This document shows, piece after piece, positions 41,286-50,589 of a DNA stretch of 64,000 bases. Below the pieces are notes generated by a model. It did no database searches and was not told the origin of the DNA. It saw only the letters and a program-made list of their open reading frames with translations. The position numbers and the translations under genes are program-made. This stretch comes from Brevundimonas vitisensis (GTDB taxonomy: Bacteria; Pseudomonadota; Alphaproteobacteria; Caulobacterales; Caulobacteraceae): NCBI RefSeq assembly GCF_016656965.1, contig NZ_CP067977.1, forward strand, positions 1,822,501 through 1,886,500. Reading direction: 5' to 3'. Within the stretch, counting starts at the first letter, position 1, and each line of letters starts with the position of its first letter.

Positions 41286-42371
41286 TCAGGCGGCCTGGCG
41301 CCGCCGCAGCCGGGCGATCCGGCGCAAACGCCGCCAGAACCGGCCCCGCTCCGGCTCGGGATAGGGCTCCAAGTTCTCGACGAACTGTTCGGCCGAGGCC
41401 CGCCAGCTGAATTTTTCGGCATAGGCCCGCACCTGGGCCCGGTCGCACTCCAGCGCGGCCATGCAGGCGGTCTTCAGGTCCGGATCGATGGCCCCGGCAT
41501 TCGATCCGGGAATGATGTCGATCGGACCATGCGCCGGATAGGCGGCCACCGGCGTGCCCGCCGCCATGGATTCCAGGATCACCAGACCAAAGGTGTCGGT
41601 CCAGCTGGGGAAGACGAACACATCGGCGTCGCGGAAGCATCGGCCCAGTTCCTGACCGAACTTGGCCCCGAGGAATTTGGCCTGCGGATATTTGGCCTCA
41701 AGCTCCGCCCGCGCCGGGCCGTCGCCGACCACGATCTTGGTGCCCGGCAGGTCGGTTTCCAGGAAGGCCTCGATATTCTTCTCGACCGCCACCCGGCCGA
41801 CGTTCAGCCAGAAGGGCCGCGGCCAGTCGGCCCCGCCCAGTTCGGCATAGATCGGCTCCAGGTCGGGGTTGAACTGTTCGGTATCCACCCCCCGCGACCA
41901 AGGCGAGACATTGCGGAAACCCCGTTCCAGAAGTTCGTCGCGAAGCGTCGGCGTGGCCACCATCAGCCGTCCCGACGGCTTGTGGAACCACTTCATATAG
42001 GCATAGCCGACCTGCACCGGGACCGGGAAACGGGCCGAGATGTATTCGGGGAATTTCGTGTGATAGCTGGTCGTGAAGGGCAGCTTCCATTCCACGCAGA
42101 TCCGCCGCGTGGCGATGCCGATCGGCCCTTCGGTGGCGATGTGGACGGCCTCGGGCTCGAAGGCGCGCAGCCGCTCGCGGATCTCTTCCTCTGCCCCCAG
42201 GGCCAGGCGGATCTCGGGATAGGTGGGAGCCGGGATGGTCTTGAACTGGCTGGGTTCGATGACCTCGACCTCATGGCCCATGGCCAGGCATTCGGACACG
42301 GTGCGGGTCAGGGTGCGGACGACGCCGTTTACCTGGGGTTCCCAGGCGTCTGTGGCCAGGACGATGCGCAT
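41286..42371 (-). CDS. Glycosyltransferase, GT4 family
   Basis: A 361-residue GT-B fold enzyme. The acceptor-side N-domain starts MRIVLATDAWEPQVNGVVRT. The sugar-nucleotide domain has the LNVGRVAVEKNIEAFLE and the E-x7-E-like segment PSWTDTFGLVILESMAAGTPVAA. The start wording matches the alphaproteobacterial group that includes glycolipid synthases using diacylglycerol and the mannosyltransferase MgtA. A membrane glycolipid product is therefore plausible but not proven. Single gene, divergent from putA across 82 bases. Confidence 0.9.
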   Translation of the reverse strand: MRIVLATDAWEPQVNGVVRTLTRTVSECLAMGHEVEVIEPSQFKTIPAPTYPEIRLALGAEEEIRERLRAFEPEAVHIATEGPIGIATRRICVEWKLPFTTSYHTKFPEYISARFPVPVQVGYAYMKWFHKPSGRLMVATPTLRDELLERGFRNVSPWSRGVDTEQFNPDLEPIYAELGGADWPRPFWLNVGRVAVEKNIEAFLETDLPGTKIVVGDGPARAELEAKYPQAKFLGAKFGQELGRCFRDADVFVFPSWTDTFGLVILESMAAGTPVAAYPAHGPIDIIPGSNAGAIDPDLKTACMAALECDRAQVRAYAEKFSWRASAEQFVENLEPYPEPERGRFWRRLRRIARLRRRQAA

Positions 42372-42453
42372 TGCGGGCGGCGACTTTCACCGTGAGCGAG
42401 ACCGCAACCCATAGCCCTTCCCCCCGCACGGGAGAAGGGCGTATGTGGGGATC

Positions 42454-45400
42454 ATGAGCGCACACGTTTCGTCCCCGATCGCCCTAACCCAGGACTGGGA
42501 TACGCTGGATCACGGCAAGTATGCGGACGAAGCGGCCTCTGTGCGGGCTCTGCTGAGCCATAATCCCCTCGACGGGGCCGCCCGTGCCGCCGTGGTCGCC
42601 GAGGCGGTAACCCTGGTCCAGCGCGCCCGCGCCAGCGTCAAGAAACAGGGCGTCGTCGAGAGCTTCCTGCAGGAGTTTTCGCTGGGCACCCGAGAGGGCC
42701 TGGCCCTGATGTGCCTGGCCGAGGCCCTGTTGCGCACCCCGGACGAGGACACCCGCGACCGGCTGATCGCCGAAAAAATCGGCTCGGCCGATTGGGCCAG
42801 CCACCTGGGTCAGTCCGACAGCCTGTTCGTCAATGCCTCGACCTGGGGCCTGGTGCTGACGGGCAAGCTGGTCGATGTCGACGATCAGGCCCGCAGCGAC
42901 CTGCCCGGCTTCTTGAAGCGCGTCGTCGGCCGCCTGGGCGAGCCGGTGATCCGCGAGGCCGTGGCCGCCGCCGTCCGCATCATGGGCGAACAGTTCGTGG
43001 TCGGCCGCACCATCGAGGCGGCGCTGAAACGATCGAACCGCGAGGGCTGGCTGTGCAGTTTCGACATGCTGGGCGAGGGGGCGCGCACCGCCGCCGACGC
43101 CGAACGCTACGAACGCATCTACGCCGAGGCCATCGCCGCCGTCGGCAAGACGGCCAAGGGTCAGGGGCCGGAGGCCGGGCACGGCGTCTCGGTCAAGCTG
43201 TCGGCCCTGTCGCCCCGCTATGAGGCCACGCATGAGGGCCGCGTCTGGGACGAGCTCTATCCCCGCATCCTGCGGCTGGCCCGGATCGCGGCGTCCCACG
43301 ACATCAACTTCACCATGGATGCGGAGGAGGCCGACCGTCTGGCCCTGTCGCTGAAACTCCTGGACCGTCTGGCGCACGAGCCGGAGCTGGGCGAGTGGAA
43401 GGGTCTGGGTCTGGCTGTTCAGGCCTATCAGAAGCGCGGACCCGAGGTCATCGCCCGCGTGGCCGAGCTGGCCCGCACATCGGGCCGTCGCCTGATGGTC
43501 CGGCTGGTCAAGGGTGCCTATTGGGACACCGAGATCAAACGTGCCCAGGTCCTGGGCCGGACCGACTATCCGGTCTTCACCACCAAGGCGGCGACCGACC
43601 TGAACTATCTGGTCTGCGCCCGGGCCATGATCGATGCGGCCCCGCATCTCTATGCCCAGTTCGCCACCCACAACGCCCATTCCCTGGCCGCCGTGCATCG
43701 GATGGCCCGGGATTCCGGCGTGAAGATCGAGTTCCAGCGCCTGCACGGCATGGGCGAGGCGCTGTACGACGCCGCCATCGACACCTTTGGCCCCATCACC
43801 GTCCGCGCCTATGCCCCCGTGGGCGGGCATGAGGACCTTCTGCCCTATCTGGTGCGCCGTCTGCTGGAAAACGGGGCCAACTCCTCCTTCGTCCATGCCC
43901 TGCTGGACGAGCGGGTGCCTGCCTCCGCCGTCGCCGCCGACCCCATCACCTCGGTCGAGGCCCACCCCGACCGCCACGCCAAGATCCCCACGCCCAAGGA
44001 CATCTATATGGACCGCCAGAACTCGCTGGGCCGCGACTATTCCCAGAAGGCCGACCGCGAGCGCCATGCGGCGGCCCTGGCCCGCACCGATGCGGAAACC
44101 TGGACCTCCGGCCCCATCGTCGGCGGGCGCCTGCTGGCCGGGACCGATCCGCGCACCGTGACCAACCCCTATGACCGCCATCAGGTCCTGGGCCATGTGT
44201 CCGAGGCCACGCCCGCCGACCTGGATGCCGCCGTCGACGCTGCGTCGCGCGCCCAGGTGGCCTGGGACCGCTCCGGTGGATCGAAACGCGCGCCCGTTCT
44301 GCGTGCCATGGCCAATGCGCTGGAAGCGGACCTGGACCGGCTGGTCGCCCTGCTCAGCCGCGAGGCGGGCAAGACCTTGAACGACGGCGTGGCCGAGGTG
44401 CGCGAGGCGGCCGACTTCTGCCGCTACTACGCCATGCTGGCCGAGCGCGACTTCGGCGGGCCCCAGCCCCTGACCGGCCCGGTGGGCGAGACCAACCGCC
44501 TGGTCCTGCACGGCCGGGGCGTCTTCGCCTGCATCAGCCCCTGGAACTTCCCCCTGGCCATCTTCACCGGCCAGGTTGCCGCCGCCCTGGCCGCGGGCAA
44601 TGCCGTCCTGGCCAAGCCTGCCGAACAGACCCCTCTGATCGCCGCCGAGGCCGTACGCCTGTTCCACAAGGCCGGTCTGAACCCCGACCTTCTGGCCCTG
44701 GTCCCCGGCCGGGGCGAGACCGTGGGCGCGGCCCTGGTCAGCCATCCCGGGATCGATGGCGTGGCCTTCACCGGCGGCACCGACACCGCCGCCGCCATCA
44801 ACCGGTCCCTGGCGGCCCGGCCCGGTCCCATCCTGCCCTTCATCGCCGAGACGGGCGGGCTGAACGCCATGTTCGTGGACACCACCGCCCTGCGCGAACA
44901 GGTCATCGACGACGTCATCGTCTCGGCCTTCGGCTCGGCGGGCCAGCGCTGCTCGGCCCTGCGCATCCTCTATGCCCCCAAGGACTCGGCCGACAGCCTG
45001 ATCGAGGGCTTGAAGGGGGCCCTGGCGGCCCAGGTCCTGGGCGATCCGACCGACCCGGCCACCGACATCGGCCCGGTCATCGACGCCGAAAGCCGTCAGG
45101 CGCTGGAGGCCCATGTCGAGCGTCTGTCAAAGGAGGCCAAGGTCATCGCCCGCGCCGCCATGCCGGAGGGCGCGACCCGCGGCGACCTGTTCGCCCCCAC
45201 CATCGCCGAAATCCCCACGCCCGACTTCCTGGAGCGTGAGGTCTTTGGCCCCATCCTGCACATCTATCGCTACGACCCGGCCGATCTGGCGAACGTGGCC
45301 CGCAGGCTGGCGGCGCGCGGCTATGGCCTGACCCTGGGCGTTCACAGCCGGATCGAGGCCTTTGCCGAGGAAGTCATCGCCCGGGTCCCGGCCGGCAATG

Positions 45401-45582
45401 TCTATATCAACCGCTCGATCACCGGTGCCGTCGTCGGCGTCCAGCCCTTCGGCGGCGAGGGCCTGTCCGGCACCGGCCCCAAGGCCGGGGGCCCCAACAG
45501 CCTGATCCGCTATGCCGCCGAGAAGGCCATCAGCAACAACATCTCCGCCCAGGGCGGCGACCCGGCCCTGCTGAACCTGTAG
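42454..45582 (+). CDS. putA: Bifunctional proline dehydrogenase / L-glutamate gamma-semialdehyde dehydrogenase
   Basis: Oxidises proline to glutamate in two linked steps, passing the intermediate through an internal tunnel. The 1042 residues hold the FAD-binding PRODH barrel (about 140-470, with RLVKGAYWDTEIKRAQ and the ending RLLENGANSSFVH) and the NAD-dependent aldehyde dehydrogenase domain (about 540-1000, with PFIAETGGLNAMFVD and the Cys in GSAGQRCSALR). There is no N-terminal ribbon-helix-helix domain, so unlike E. coli PutA it should not repress its own promoter. I start at ATG 42454 (GGGG upstream); a GTG three codons earlier is possible. No Lrp-type regulator adjoins. Confidence 0.97.
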   Translation: MSAHVSSPIALTQDWDTLDHGKYADEAASVRALLSHNPLDGAARAAVVAEAVTLVQRARASVKKQGVVESFLQEFSLGTREGLALMCLAEALLRTPDEDTRDRLIAEKIGSADWASHLGQSDSLFVNASTWGLVLTGKLVDVDDQARSDLPGFLKRVVGRLGEPVIREAVAAAVRIMGEQFVVGRTIEAALKRSNREGWLCSFDMLGEGARTAADAERYERIYAEAIAAVGKTAKGQGPEAGHGVSVKLSALSPRYEATHEGRVWDELYPRILRLARIAASHDINFTMDAEEADRLALSLKLLDRLAHEPELGEWKGLGLAVQAYQKRGPEVIARVAELARTSGRRLMVRLVKGAYWDTEIKRAQVLGRTDYPVFTTKAATDLNYLVCARAMIDAAPHLYAQFATHNAHSLAAVHRMARDSGVKIEFQRLHGMGEALYDAAIDTFGPITVRAYAPVGGHEDLLPYLVRRLLENGANSSFVHALLDERVPASAVAADPITSVEAHPDRHAKIPTPKDIYMDRQNSLGRDYSQKADRERHAAALARTDAETWTSGPIVGGRLLAGTDPRTVTNPYDRHQVLGHVSEATPADLDAAVDAASRAQVAWDRSGGSKRAPVLRAMANALEADLDRLVALLSREAGKTLNDGVAEVREAADFCRYYAMLAERDFGGPQPLTGPVGETNRLVLHGRGVFACISPWNFPLAIFTGQVAAALAAGNAVLAKPAEQTPLIAAEAVRLFHKAGLNPDLLALVPGRGETVGAALVSHPGIDGVAFTGGTDTAAAINRSLAARPGPILPFIAETGGLNAMFVDTTALREQVIDDVIVSAFGSAGQRCSALRILYAPKDSADSLIEGLKGALAAQVLGDPTDPATDIGPVIDAESRQALEAHVERLSKEAKVIARAAMPEGATRGDLFAPTIAEIPTPDFLEREVFGPILHIYRYDPADLANVARRLAARGYGLTLGVHSRIEAFAEEVIARVPAGNVYINRSITGAVVGVQPFGGEGLSGTGPKAGGPNSLIRYAAEKAISNNISAQGGDPALLNL

Positions 45583-45616
45583 GTCCATCAGAGATCGTAT
45601 CGACACTTTTGGGGTC

Positions 45617-45743
45617 GTCATTCCGGGGCGCTCGCAGAGCGAACCCGGAACCCAGGGGGACGACGTTCGCGTCGCCGTGAGCTTGAGGTCCGTGACCAGG
45701 TCCGGGGTTCCGGGTTCTTGGCTGCGCCAAGCCCCGGAATGAC
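45617..45743. repeat. Palindromic intergenic repeat, copy 2
   Basis: A 127-base element with the same terminal arms (GTCATTCCGGGG / CCCCGGAATGAC) and inner AACCCGGAACCCAGG motif as the copy at 32905-33032. Similarity continues into the following GAAACAG. It again lies between the ends of two convergent genes (putA and priA). The conserved arms with a diverged centre suggest that the folded structure is what is kept. Confidence 0.9.
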
Positions 45744-45760
45744 GAAACAGGGGTGCTGCC

Positions 45761-47923
45761 CTACAGAAAGCTGTACGGATCCACATCGACCGTCAGCCGC
45801 ACCGAGCCGGGCACCTTCACCCGTGCCAGCCAGGCGCGCAGGAAGCCCTGCAGGTCGACGTCGCGGTCGGCCCGGACCAGCAGCCGCTTGCGCCGCCGCC
45901 CCCGGACCAGGGCCAGGGGGGCGTCGGCGGGGCCGTAGACCTCCAGCCGTTCGGCATTGGGAATGGAGGCGGCCAGGGCCTGGGCCGTCTTCTCGACCGC
46001 CTCGCCGTTCTCGCCCGACAGGATCAGCGCCGCCAGACGCCCGAAGGGCGGCAGGGACGCCGCCTCGCGCTCTGCCATTTCGGCGGCGACAAAGGCATCG
46101 CGATCCCCGGCCGCCAGGGCGATCAACACCGGATGTTCGGGCGTCCAGGTCTGCAGCAGGGCCCGGCCCGGCCGGTCGGCCCGCCCTGCCCGCCCGGTCG
46201 CTTGGGTCAACAGTTGAAAGGTCCGCTCCGCCGCCCGGAGGTCCCCGCCCCTCAGCCCCAGGTCCGCATCCACCACCCCGACCAGGGTCAGGCGCGGGAA
46301 ATTGTGCCCCTTGGCCGCCGCCTGGGTCGCCACCAGGATGTCGATCTCTCCGTCCGCCATGGCCTGGATCAGGGCGCGGGCGGCGCGGGCATCGGGGACG
46401 GTGTCGCTGCTGAAGACCGCGGTGCGGGCCTGGGGGAACAGGCTTTTGACCTCCTCCTCCACCCGCTCGACGCCGGGGCCGACCGCGACCAGGGTGTCCT
46501 CCGCCCCGCAGGCCGGGCAATGCTTGGGCCGGGGCATGGAAAAGCCCGTCAGGTGACAGACCAGCCGCCCGGTATAGCGATGCTCGACCAGCCAGCTGTC
46601 GGTATCGGGGGCCGTCATCCGGTGACCACAGGCCCGGCACAGCACCACAGGGGCATAGCCGCGCCGGTTCAGGAACAGCAGGGTCTGCTCCCCGGCCATC
46701 AGGGTCTCGGCGATCGCGGTGCGCAGCGGCTCGGACAGCCAAGTCTGGGGATCGGGCGGGGTCTGGCGCAGGTCCAGCAGGGTGATGTCGGGCAGGACCG
46801 CCGCTCCGTGCCGGGCCTCCAGCCGCAGCCAGCCGTATCGCCCGGCCTGGGCATTGGCCAGGGTCTCCAGCGACGGGGTGGCCGAGGCCAGGACCACGGT
46901 GGCCCCCTCGATCCGGGCCCGCGCCACGGCCAGGTCCCGCCCGTGATAGACGAGGCCGTCCTCCTGTTTGAACGAGCCGTCGTGCTCCTCGTCGACCACG
47001 ATCAGCTTCAGGTTGGTGAACGGCAGGAACAGGGCCGAGCGTGCCCCGACCACGATGTTGCAGCGGCCCGCAACCACCGCCTCCCACACCAGCCGGCGGC
47101 GCGGCGGGGCAATGCCGGAATGCCATTCCGCCGGTGCGGCCCCGAACCGGTCGGTGAGGCGTGCGATCAGCGCCTGGGTCAGGGCGATCTCGGGCAGAAG
47201 GATCAGGATCTGCGCCCCCGGATCGGCCCGCAGCGCGCGCGCCGCCGCCTCCAGATAGGCCTCGGTCTTGCCCGAGCCGGTCACCCCGTCGAGCAGGAAG
47301 GGGTGAAAGCCGCCGGTCGTGACCGCCTCGCCCATGACCGCCGCCGCTGCCGCCTGGTCGGCGTTCAGGCGGGCCGGGGCATGGTCCGGGTCGGGCGCAT
47401 CGAGACCCGCCTCGGCCGGGATCTCGATAATCTCCAGCACCCCCTCGTCGATCAGCCCCTTGACCACTCCGGAGGAGACGGCGGCGGCCCGCGCCAGGTC
47501 GGCCGCCGCCATGGCCCGCTCGCCCAGAACCGCCAGCACCGCCAGCCGCGCGGGGGTAGGCCGGGCCGGGGTGCGTTCGCCGACCCGCCGCACGCGCCGT
47601 TCCGGCCGGGGACGGGGCCCTCGCAGGCCCTTCAGCGCCATGGCCGCCATCTCGCCGGGCGGGCTCAGGGTCCAGCGCGCGGCCCATTCGACGAAGTCCA
47701 GAGTGCCGGGCGGCAGGGGCGGATCGTCCAGCCGCGCCTCAATCGCCTTCAGCCGCCGGTTCGATCCGGTCGTCTCGCGCACCTCGGTGACGATGCCGCG
47801 CAGGGTCCGGGGCCCCAGCGGCACGGCCACCTGGTCCCCCCGCGCCAGCACCACCCCCTCCGGCGCCTCATAGTCGAAGGCCTCCGGCACCGGCAGGGGA
47901 ATGAGAACGGTGGCGACGATCAT
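45761..47923 (-). CDS. priA: Primosomal protein N' (replication restart helicase)
   Basis: A 720-residue superfamily 2 DNA helicase that recognises stalled forks and reloads the replisome. The N-terminal 3'-DNA-binding domain is followed by Walker A ([13 protein letters not shown]), the DEEH box ([14 protein letters not shown]), a zinc-binding insertion with [13 protein letters not shown] and CPACGAED, and helicase motif [14 protein letters not shown] start at ATG 47923 ([19 protein letters not shown]). Its ribosome-binding GGGAGG comes from the edge of the palindromic repeat 10 bases upstream. Divergent from fsa. Confidence 0.96.
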   Translation of the reverse strand: MIVATVLIPLPVPEAFDYEAPEGVVLARGDQVAVPLGPRTLRGIVTEVRETTGSNRRLKAIEARLDDPPLPPGTLDFVEWAARWTLSPPGEMAAMALKGLRGPRPRPERRVRRVGERTPARPTPARLAVLAVLGERAMAAADLARAAAVSSGVVKGLIDEGVLEIIEIPAEAGLDAPDPDHAPARLNADQAAAAAVMGEAVTTGGFHPFLLDGVTGSGKTEAYLEAAARALRADPGAQILILLPEIALTQALIARLTDRFGAAPAEWHSGIAPPRRRLVWEAVVAGRCNIVVGARSALFLPFTNLKLIVVDEEHDGSFKQEDGLVYHGRDLAVARARIEGATVVLASATPSLETLANAQAGRYGWLRLEARHGAAVLPDITLLDLRQTPPDPQTWLSEPLRTAIAETLMAGEQTLLFLNRRGYAPVVLCRACGHRMTAPDTDSWLVEHRYTGRLVCHLTGFSMPRPKHCPACGAEDTLVAVGPGVERVEEEVKSLFPQARTAVFSSDTVPDARAARALIQAMADGEIDILVATQAAAKGHNFPRLTLVGVVDADLGLRGGDLRAAERTFQLLTQATGRAGRADRPGRALLQTWTPEHPVLIALAAGDRDAFVAAEMAEREAASLPPFGRLAALILSGENGEAVEKTAQALAASIPNAERLEVYGPADAPLALVRGRRRKRLLVRADRDVDLQGFLRAWLARVKVPGSVRLTVDVDPYSFL

Positions 47924-47933
47924 GGCAGCAGTT

Positions 47934-48060
47934 CCTCCCCCATTGGGGGAGGTGGCACGGCGCGCCTTCGCGCCGTGACGGAGGGGGCCCAATCCAGACT
48001 CGGTGTCTGCGGTTTACCCCCTCCACCGCTTCGCGGTCCCCCTCCCCCATTGGGGGAGGA
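47934..48060. repeat. Paired palindromes in the priA-fsa promoter gap
   Basis: The 19-base near-perfect palindrome CCTCCCCCATTGGGGGAGG occurs twice, at 47934-47952 and 48041-48059. Between them are a GC hairpin (GGCGCGAAGGCGC-like) and complementary GGAGGGGG / CCCCCTCC segments. The whole 127 bases can fold as one large hairpin. It differs in sequence from the GTCATTCC repeats. It occupies most of the 183-base divergent gap. Confidence 0.85.
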
Positions 48061-48106
48061 TTTTGGCTCTCGCCTCACTCTCGCTGTCCCGCTAAAGACC
48101 ACCTCC

Positions 48107-48760
48107 ATGAAACTCTTTCTCGATACCGCCGACGTCGCCGTCATCAAGGAGATGCTGCCCACCGGGATGGTGGACGGCGTCACCACCAATCCGTCGCTGA
48201 TCGCCAAGTCGGGCCGGAACATCGCCGAGGTCATCGCCGAGATTTGCGCCCTCGTCGAGGGGCCCATTTCGGCCGAGGCCGTCGCCACCGACTATGAGAC
48301 CATGGTCAAGGAGGGCGACAAGCTGGCGGCCATCGCCCCGAACGTGGTCGTCAAACTGCCTCTGACCTGGGACGGACTGCGGGCCGCGCGCAATTTCGCC
48401 GACAAGGGCATCAAGACCAACGTCACCCTGTGCTTCTCGGTGGCCCAGGCCCTGCTGGCGGCCAAGGCGGGGGCCACCTTCGTCTCGCCCTTCGTCGGGC
48501 GGCTGGACGACCATGGCGCGGACGGCAGTGTGCTGCTGGAGGAGATCCGCGCCCTCTACGACATCCACGGGTTCGAGACCGAGATCCTGGCCGCCTCCCT
48601 GCGCCATCCGGCCCATGTCAGCGCCGCCGCCCTGGCCGGTGCCGACGCCGCGACGCTTCCGGCCGACACCTTCAAGGCGTTGATAAAACATCCCTTAACC
48701 GACAAGGGGCTTGATGCCTTCCTGGCGGACTGGGGCAAGACCGGTCAGTCGATTCTGTAA
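48107..48760 (+). CDS. fsa: Fructose-6-phosphate aldolase/transaldolase (small type)
   Basis: A 217-residue TIM-barrel enzyme of the short transaldolase/FSA family, acting in the non-oxidative pentose phosphate pathway or as an aldolase. The Schiff-base lysine is K83 ([12 protein letters not shown]). The start [15 protein letters not shown] and the [13 protein letters not shown] motif are typical. Residues that separate transaldolase from aldolase activity in this family cannot be decided by eye. It is first in an apparent unit with DUF484 and xerC (29-base gap, then overlap). Confidence 0.94.
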   Translation: MKLFLDTADVAVIKEMLPTGMVDGVTTNPSLIAKSGRNIAEVIAEICALVEGPISAEAVATDYETMVKEGDKLAAIAPNVVVKLPLTWDGLRAARNFADKGIKTNVTLCFSVAQALLAAKAGATFVSPFVGRLDDHGADGSVLLEEIRALYDIHGFETEILAASLRHPAHVSAAALAGADAATLPADTFKALIKHPLTDKGLDAFLADWGKTGQSIL

Positions 48761-48789
48761 ACGCCCGTTTTTCCTTTGAAGGAGTTTCG

Positions 48790-49524
48790 GTGGGCACGTC
48801 GCTGGACCTCTTCGAAGACGCCGCAAACGGCGACGATCCTCTCTCTGACGGCCTGCACTGGCCGCGCGTGCGCGCGTGGCTGCACGCCCATCCCGGGCCC
48901 CTGACCGAGGATCGCGCCCTGCTGGAAGAGTTGGGTCTGCGCGCCACGGACCGCAATGTCGTGGACTTCGGCACCGCCGCCCTGGGCCGGGTCGAGGCCC
49001 GGCTGGAAGCGGTGGTGGAGCGCGAGACCGATGCCCGCCGCCGCATCGAAACCATTGCCCGCGCCAACTTCGCCGCCCAGACCCAGACCCACGTTGCCGC
49101 CCTTGATCTGATGGAGGCCACGGGCCATTCGGACCTGGCGCGGCGTCTGGACGGGGTGGCCCAGGCCCGGTTCGGCGTCGCCGGGGCTGCCATCGCCCTG
49201 GAAAAGCCCGGGGTCATCCCCTTCGGCTGGCGGGCGCTGGATCCAGGCAGCGTCGATCGCCTGATGAGCGAGGACGGCCTCCATTGGCTGGGCCCCCGGA
49301 TCGAGGGCCTCAATCTGTTCGGCGCGGTCGAGGACACCATCCAGTCCATTGCCCTGATCCGCATGGCCCCGCGCATCGGGCCGGACGGCACGGCCCGCCA
49401 CGCCCTGTGCGCCTTCGGTTCGACCGAGGCGGACGGCTTCACCCCCGCCATGGGCTGCGAGCTGGCCGCCTTCATCGCCCGCGTGGTCGAACGGATGGCC
49501 GAACGCTGGCCGGTGGCCGGTTGA
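48790..49524 (+). CDS. DUF484 family protein
   Basis: A 244-residue GAF-like protein of the DUF484 (YigA) family. A helical N-terminus (HWPRVRAWLHAHPGPLTEDRALLEELGL) and a coiled-coil near 65-90 (RVEARLEAVVERETDARRRIE) precede the GAF-type domain. Function is unknown, but DUF484 genes accompany xerC in many proteobacteria, as here. GTG 48790 is the start, with AAGGAG six bases upstream. The stop overlaps the xerC start by four bases (TTGA). Confidence 0.9.
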   Translation: MGTSLDLFEDAANGDDPLSDGLHWPRVRAWLHAHPGPLTEDRALLEELGLRATDRNVVDFGTAALGRVEARLEAVVERETDARRRIETIARANFAAQTQTHVAALDLMEATGHSDLARRLDGVAQARFGVAGAAIALEKPGVIPFGWRALDPGSVDRLMSEDGLHWLGPRIEGLNLFGAVEDTIQSIALIRMAPRIGPDGTARHALCAFGSTEADGFTPAMGCELAAFIARVVERMAERWPVAG

Positions 49525-50435
49525 CCGCGCCCGAAGCCCTGGCCGCCTGGCTGGAGCATCTGGCCCATGAGCGCCGCCTGTCGCCCCGCACCCTGGAGGC
49601 CTATGGCCATATCGGCCGCCTCTACATCGCCTTTCTGGAGCGCCACCGGGGCGAGGCCCTGAGCCTGTCCGACCTGGGCACCGTCACCGCCGCCGAGGTC
49701 CGGGCCCATCTGGCCGAGCGGCGAGGGGGCGATCACCCTCTGGCGGCCCGGTCGCTGTCCCAGACCTTGTCGGCCATCCGCACTTTTCACACCTTTCTGG
49801 ACCGGCGCTGCGGTACACCTGCCCCGCAACTGGCCCTGGTGCGCGGTCCCCGGGTCAAGGCCAGCCTGCCCCGCCCGGTGACCGAGGATCAGGCGCGCGG
49901 CCTGCTGAACGAGCCGGCCCTGGACCCCGACGCCGAGCCTTGGGAGGCTGCGCGCGACCGGGCCGTCCTGTCATTGCTGTATGGCTGCGGCCTGCGGATT
50001 TCCGAAGCCCTGTCCCTGACCGGCGCGGACGCCCCCTTGCCGGAAGCCCTGCGGATCACCGGCAAGGGCGGCAAGACCCGGATGGCCCCGGTCCTGCCGG
50101 CCGTCCGCGCGGCGGTGCAGGCTTACCAGGCCCTGACCCCCTGGCCCTCCGCCCCCGACCAGCCCCTGTTCCGGGCCAGACGCGGCGGGCGCTTAAGTCC
50201 CCGTCAGGTCCAGGCCACGGTCCAGCGCCTGCGCGGACGCCTCGGCCTACCCGACAGCACCACCCCCCACGCCCTGCGCCACAGTTTTGCGACCCATCTG
50301 CTGGGGGCCGGGGCCGATCTGCGCTCGATCCAGGAACTGCTGGGCCACGCCAGCCTGTCGACCACTCAGAAATACACCGGCGTCGACGCCGCCCGCCTCC
50401 TCACCGCCTACGCCGCAGCGCATCCACGGGCGTGA
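49521..50435 (+). CDS. xerC: Tyrosine recombinase XerC
   Basis: Site-specific recombinase that with XerD resolves chromosome dimers at dif. The 304 residues have an N-terminal SAM-like core-binding domain (about 1-95) and a catalytic domain with the full set R159, K182, H250, R253, H276 and nucleophile Y285 (HALRHSFATHLL and GHASLSTTQKYTGVD). I start at TTG 49521, which overlaps the DUF484 stop. Longer readings lie inside DUF484 in another frame. Coupling with DUF484 supports XerC rather than an integrase. No attachment site or island is present. Confidence 0.94.
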   Translation: MTAPEALAAWLEHLAHERRLSPRTLEAYGHIGRLYIAFLERHRGEALSLSDLGTVTAAEVRAHLAERRGGDHPLAARSLSQTLSAIRTFHTFLDRRCGTPAPQLALVRGPRVKASLPRPVTEDQARGLLNEPALDPDAEPWEAARDRAVLSLLYGCGLRISEALSLTGADAPLPEALRITGKGGKTRMAPVLPAVRAAVQAYQALTPWPSAPDQPLFRARRGGRLSPRQVQATVQRLRGRLGLPDSTTPHALRHSFATHLLGAGADLRSIQELLGHASLSTTQKYTGVDAARLLTAYAAAHPRA

Positions 50436-50444
50436 AGCCGCCCT

Positions 50445-50584
50445 CTCCCTCCCCTTCATGGGGAGCGACCGCGAGCCTAGCGAGCGCGGGTGGGGATGTT
50501 CAGAGAAAGCCAAAGGCCTTGCCGAGTGGACACGTCCCCACCCGGATCGCTTCGCGATCATCCCTCCCCATGAAGGGGAGGGAG
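50445..50584. repeat. Palindromic intergenic repeat between xerC and lpd
   Basis: Perfect 21-base inverted arms lie at 50445-50465 and 50564-50584 (CTCCCTCCCCTTCATGGGGAG and its complement). An inner pair GGTGGGGATG / CGTCCCCACC lies within, so the 140 bases can fold into one long hairpin. It fills the gap between two convergent stops. The sequence is different from both other palindrome types. Confidence 0.85.
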
Positions 50585-50589
50585 AAGCA

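Noticed and set aside
45618..47687. Frame reading through the repeat with a HSGAWRSQEPGT-like peptide, and a similar one near 32953-33141.
   Set aside because: These peptides are translations of the palindromic repeat itself, a well-known source of spurious small proteins.
46133..48106. Open frame fused in front of fsa, suggesting a large fusion protein.
   Set aside because: This part is antisense to priA and crosses the palindromic repeat. The conserved aldolase begins exactly at ATG 48107.
49521..50435. Phage or island integrase.
   Set aside because: Length, DUF484 partner and lack of island signs fit the housekeeping XerC.
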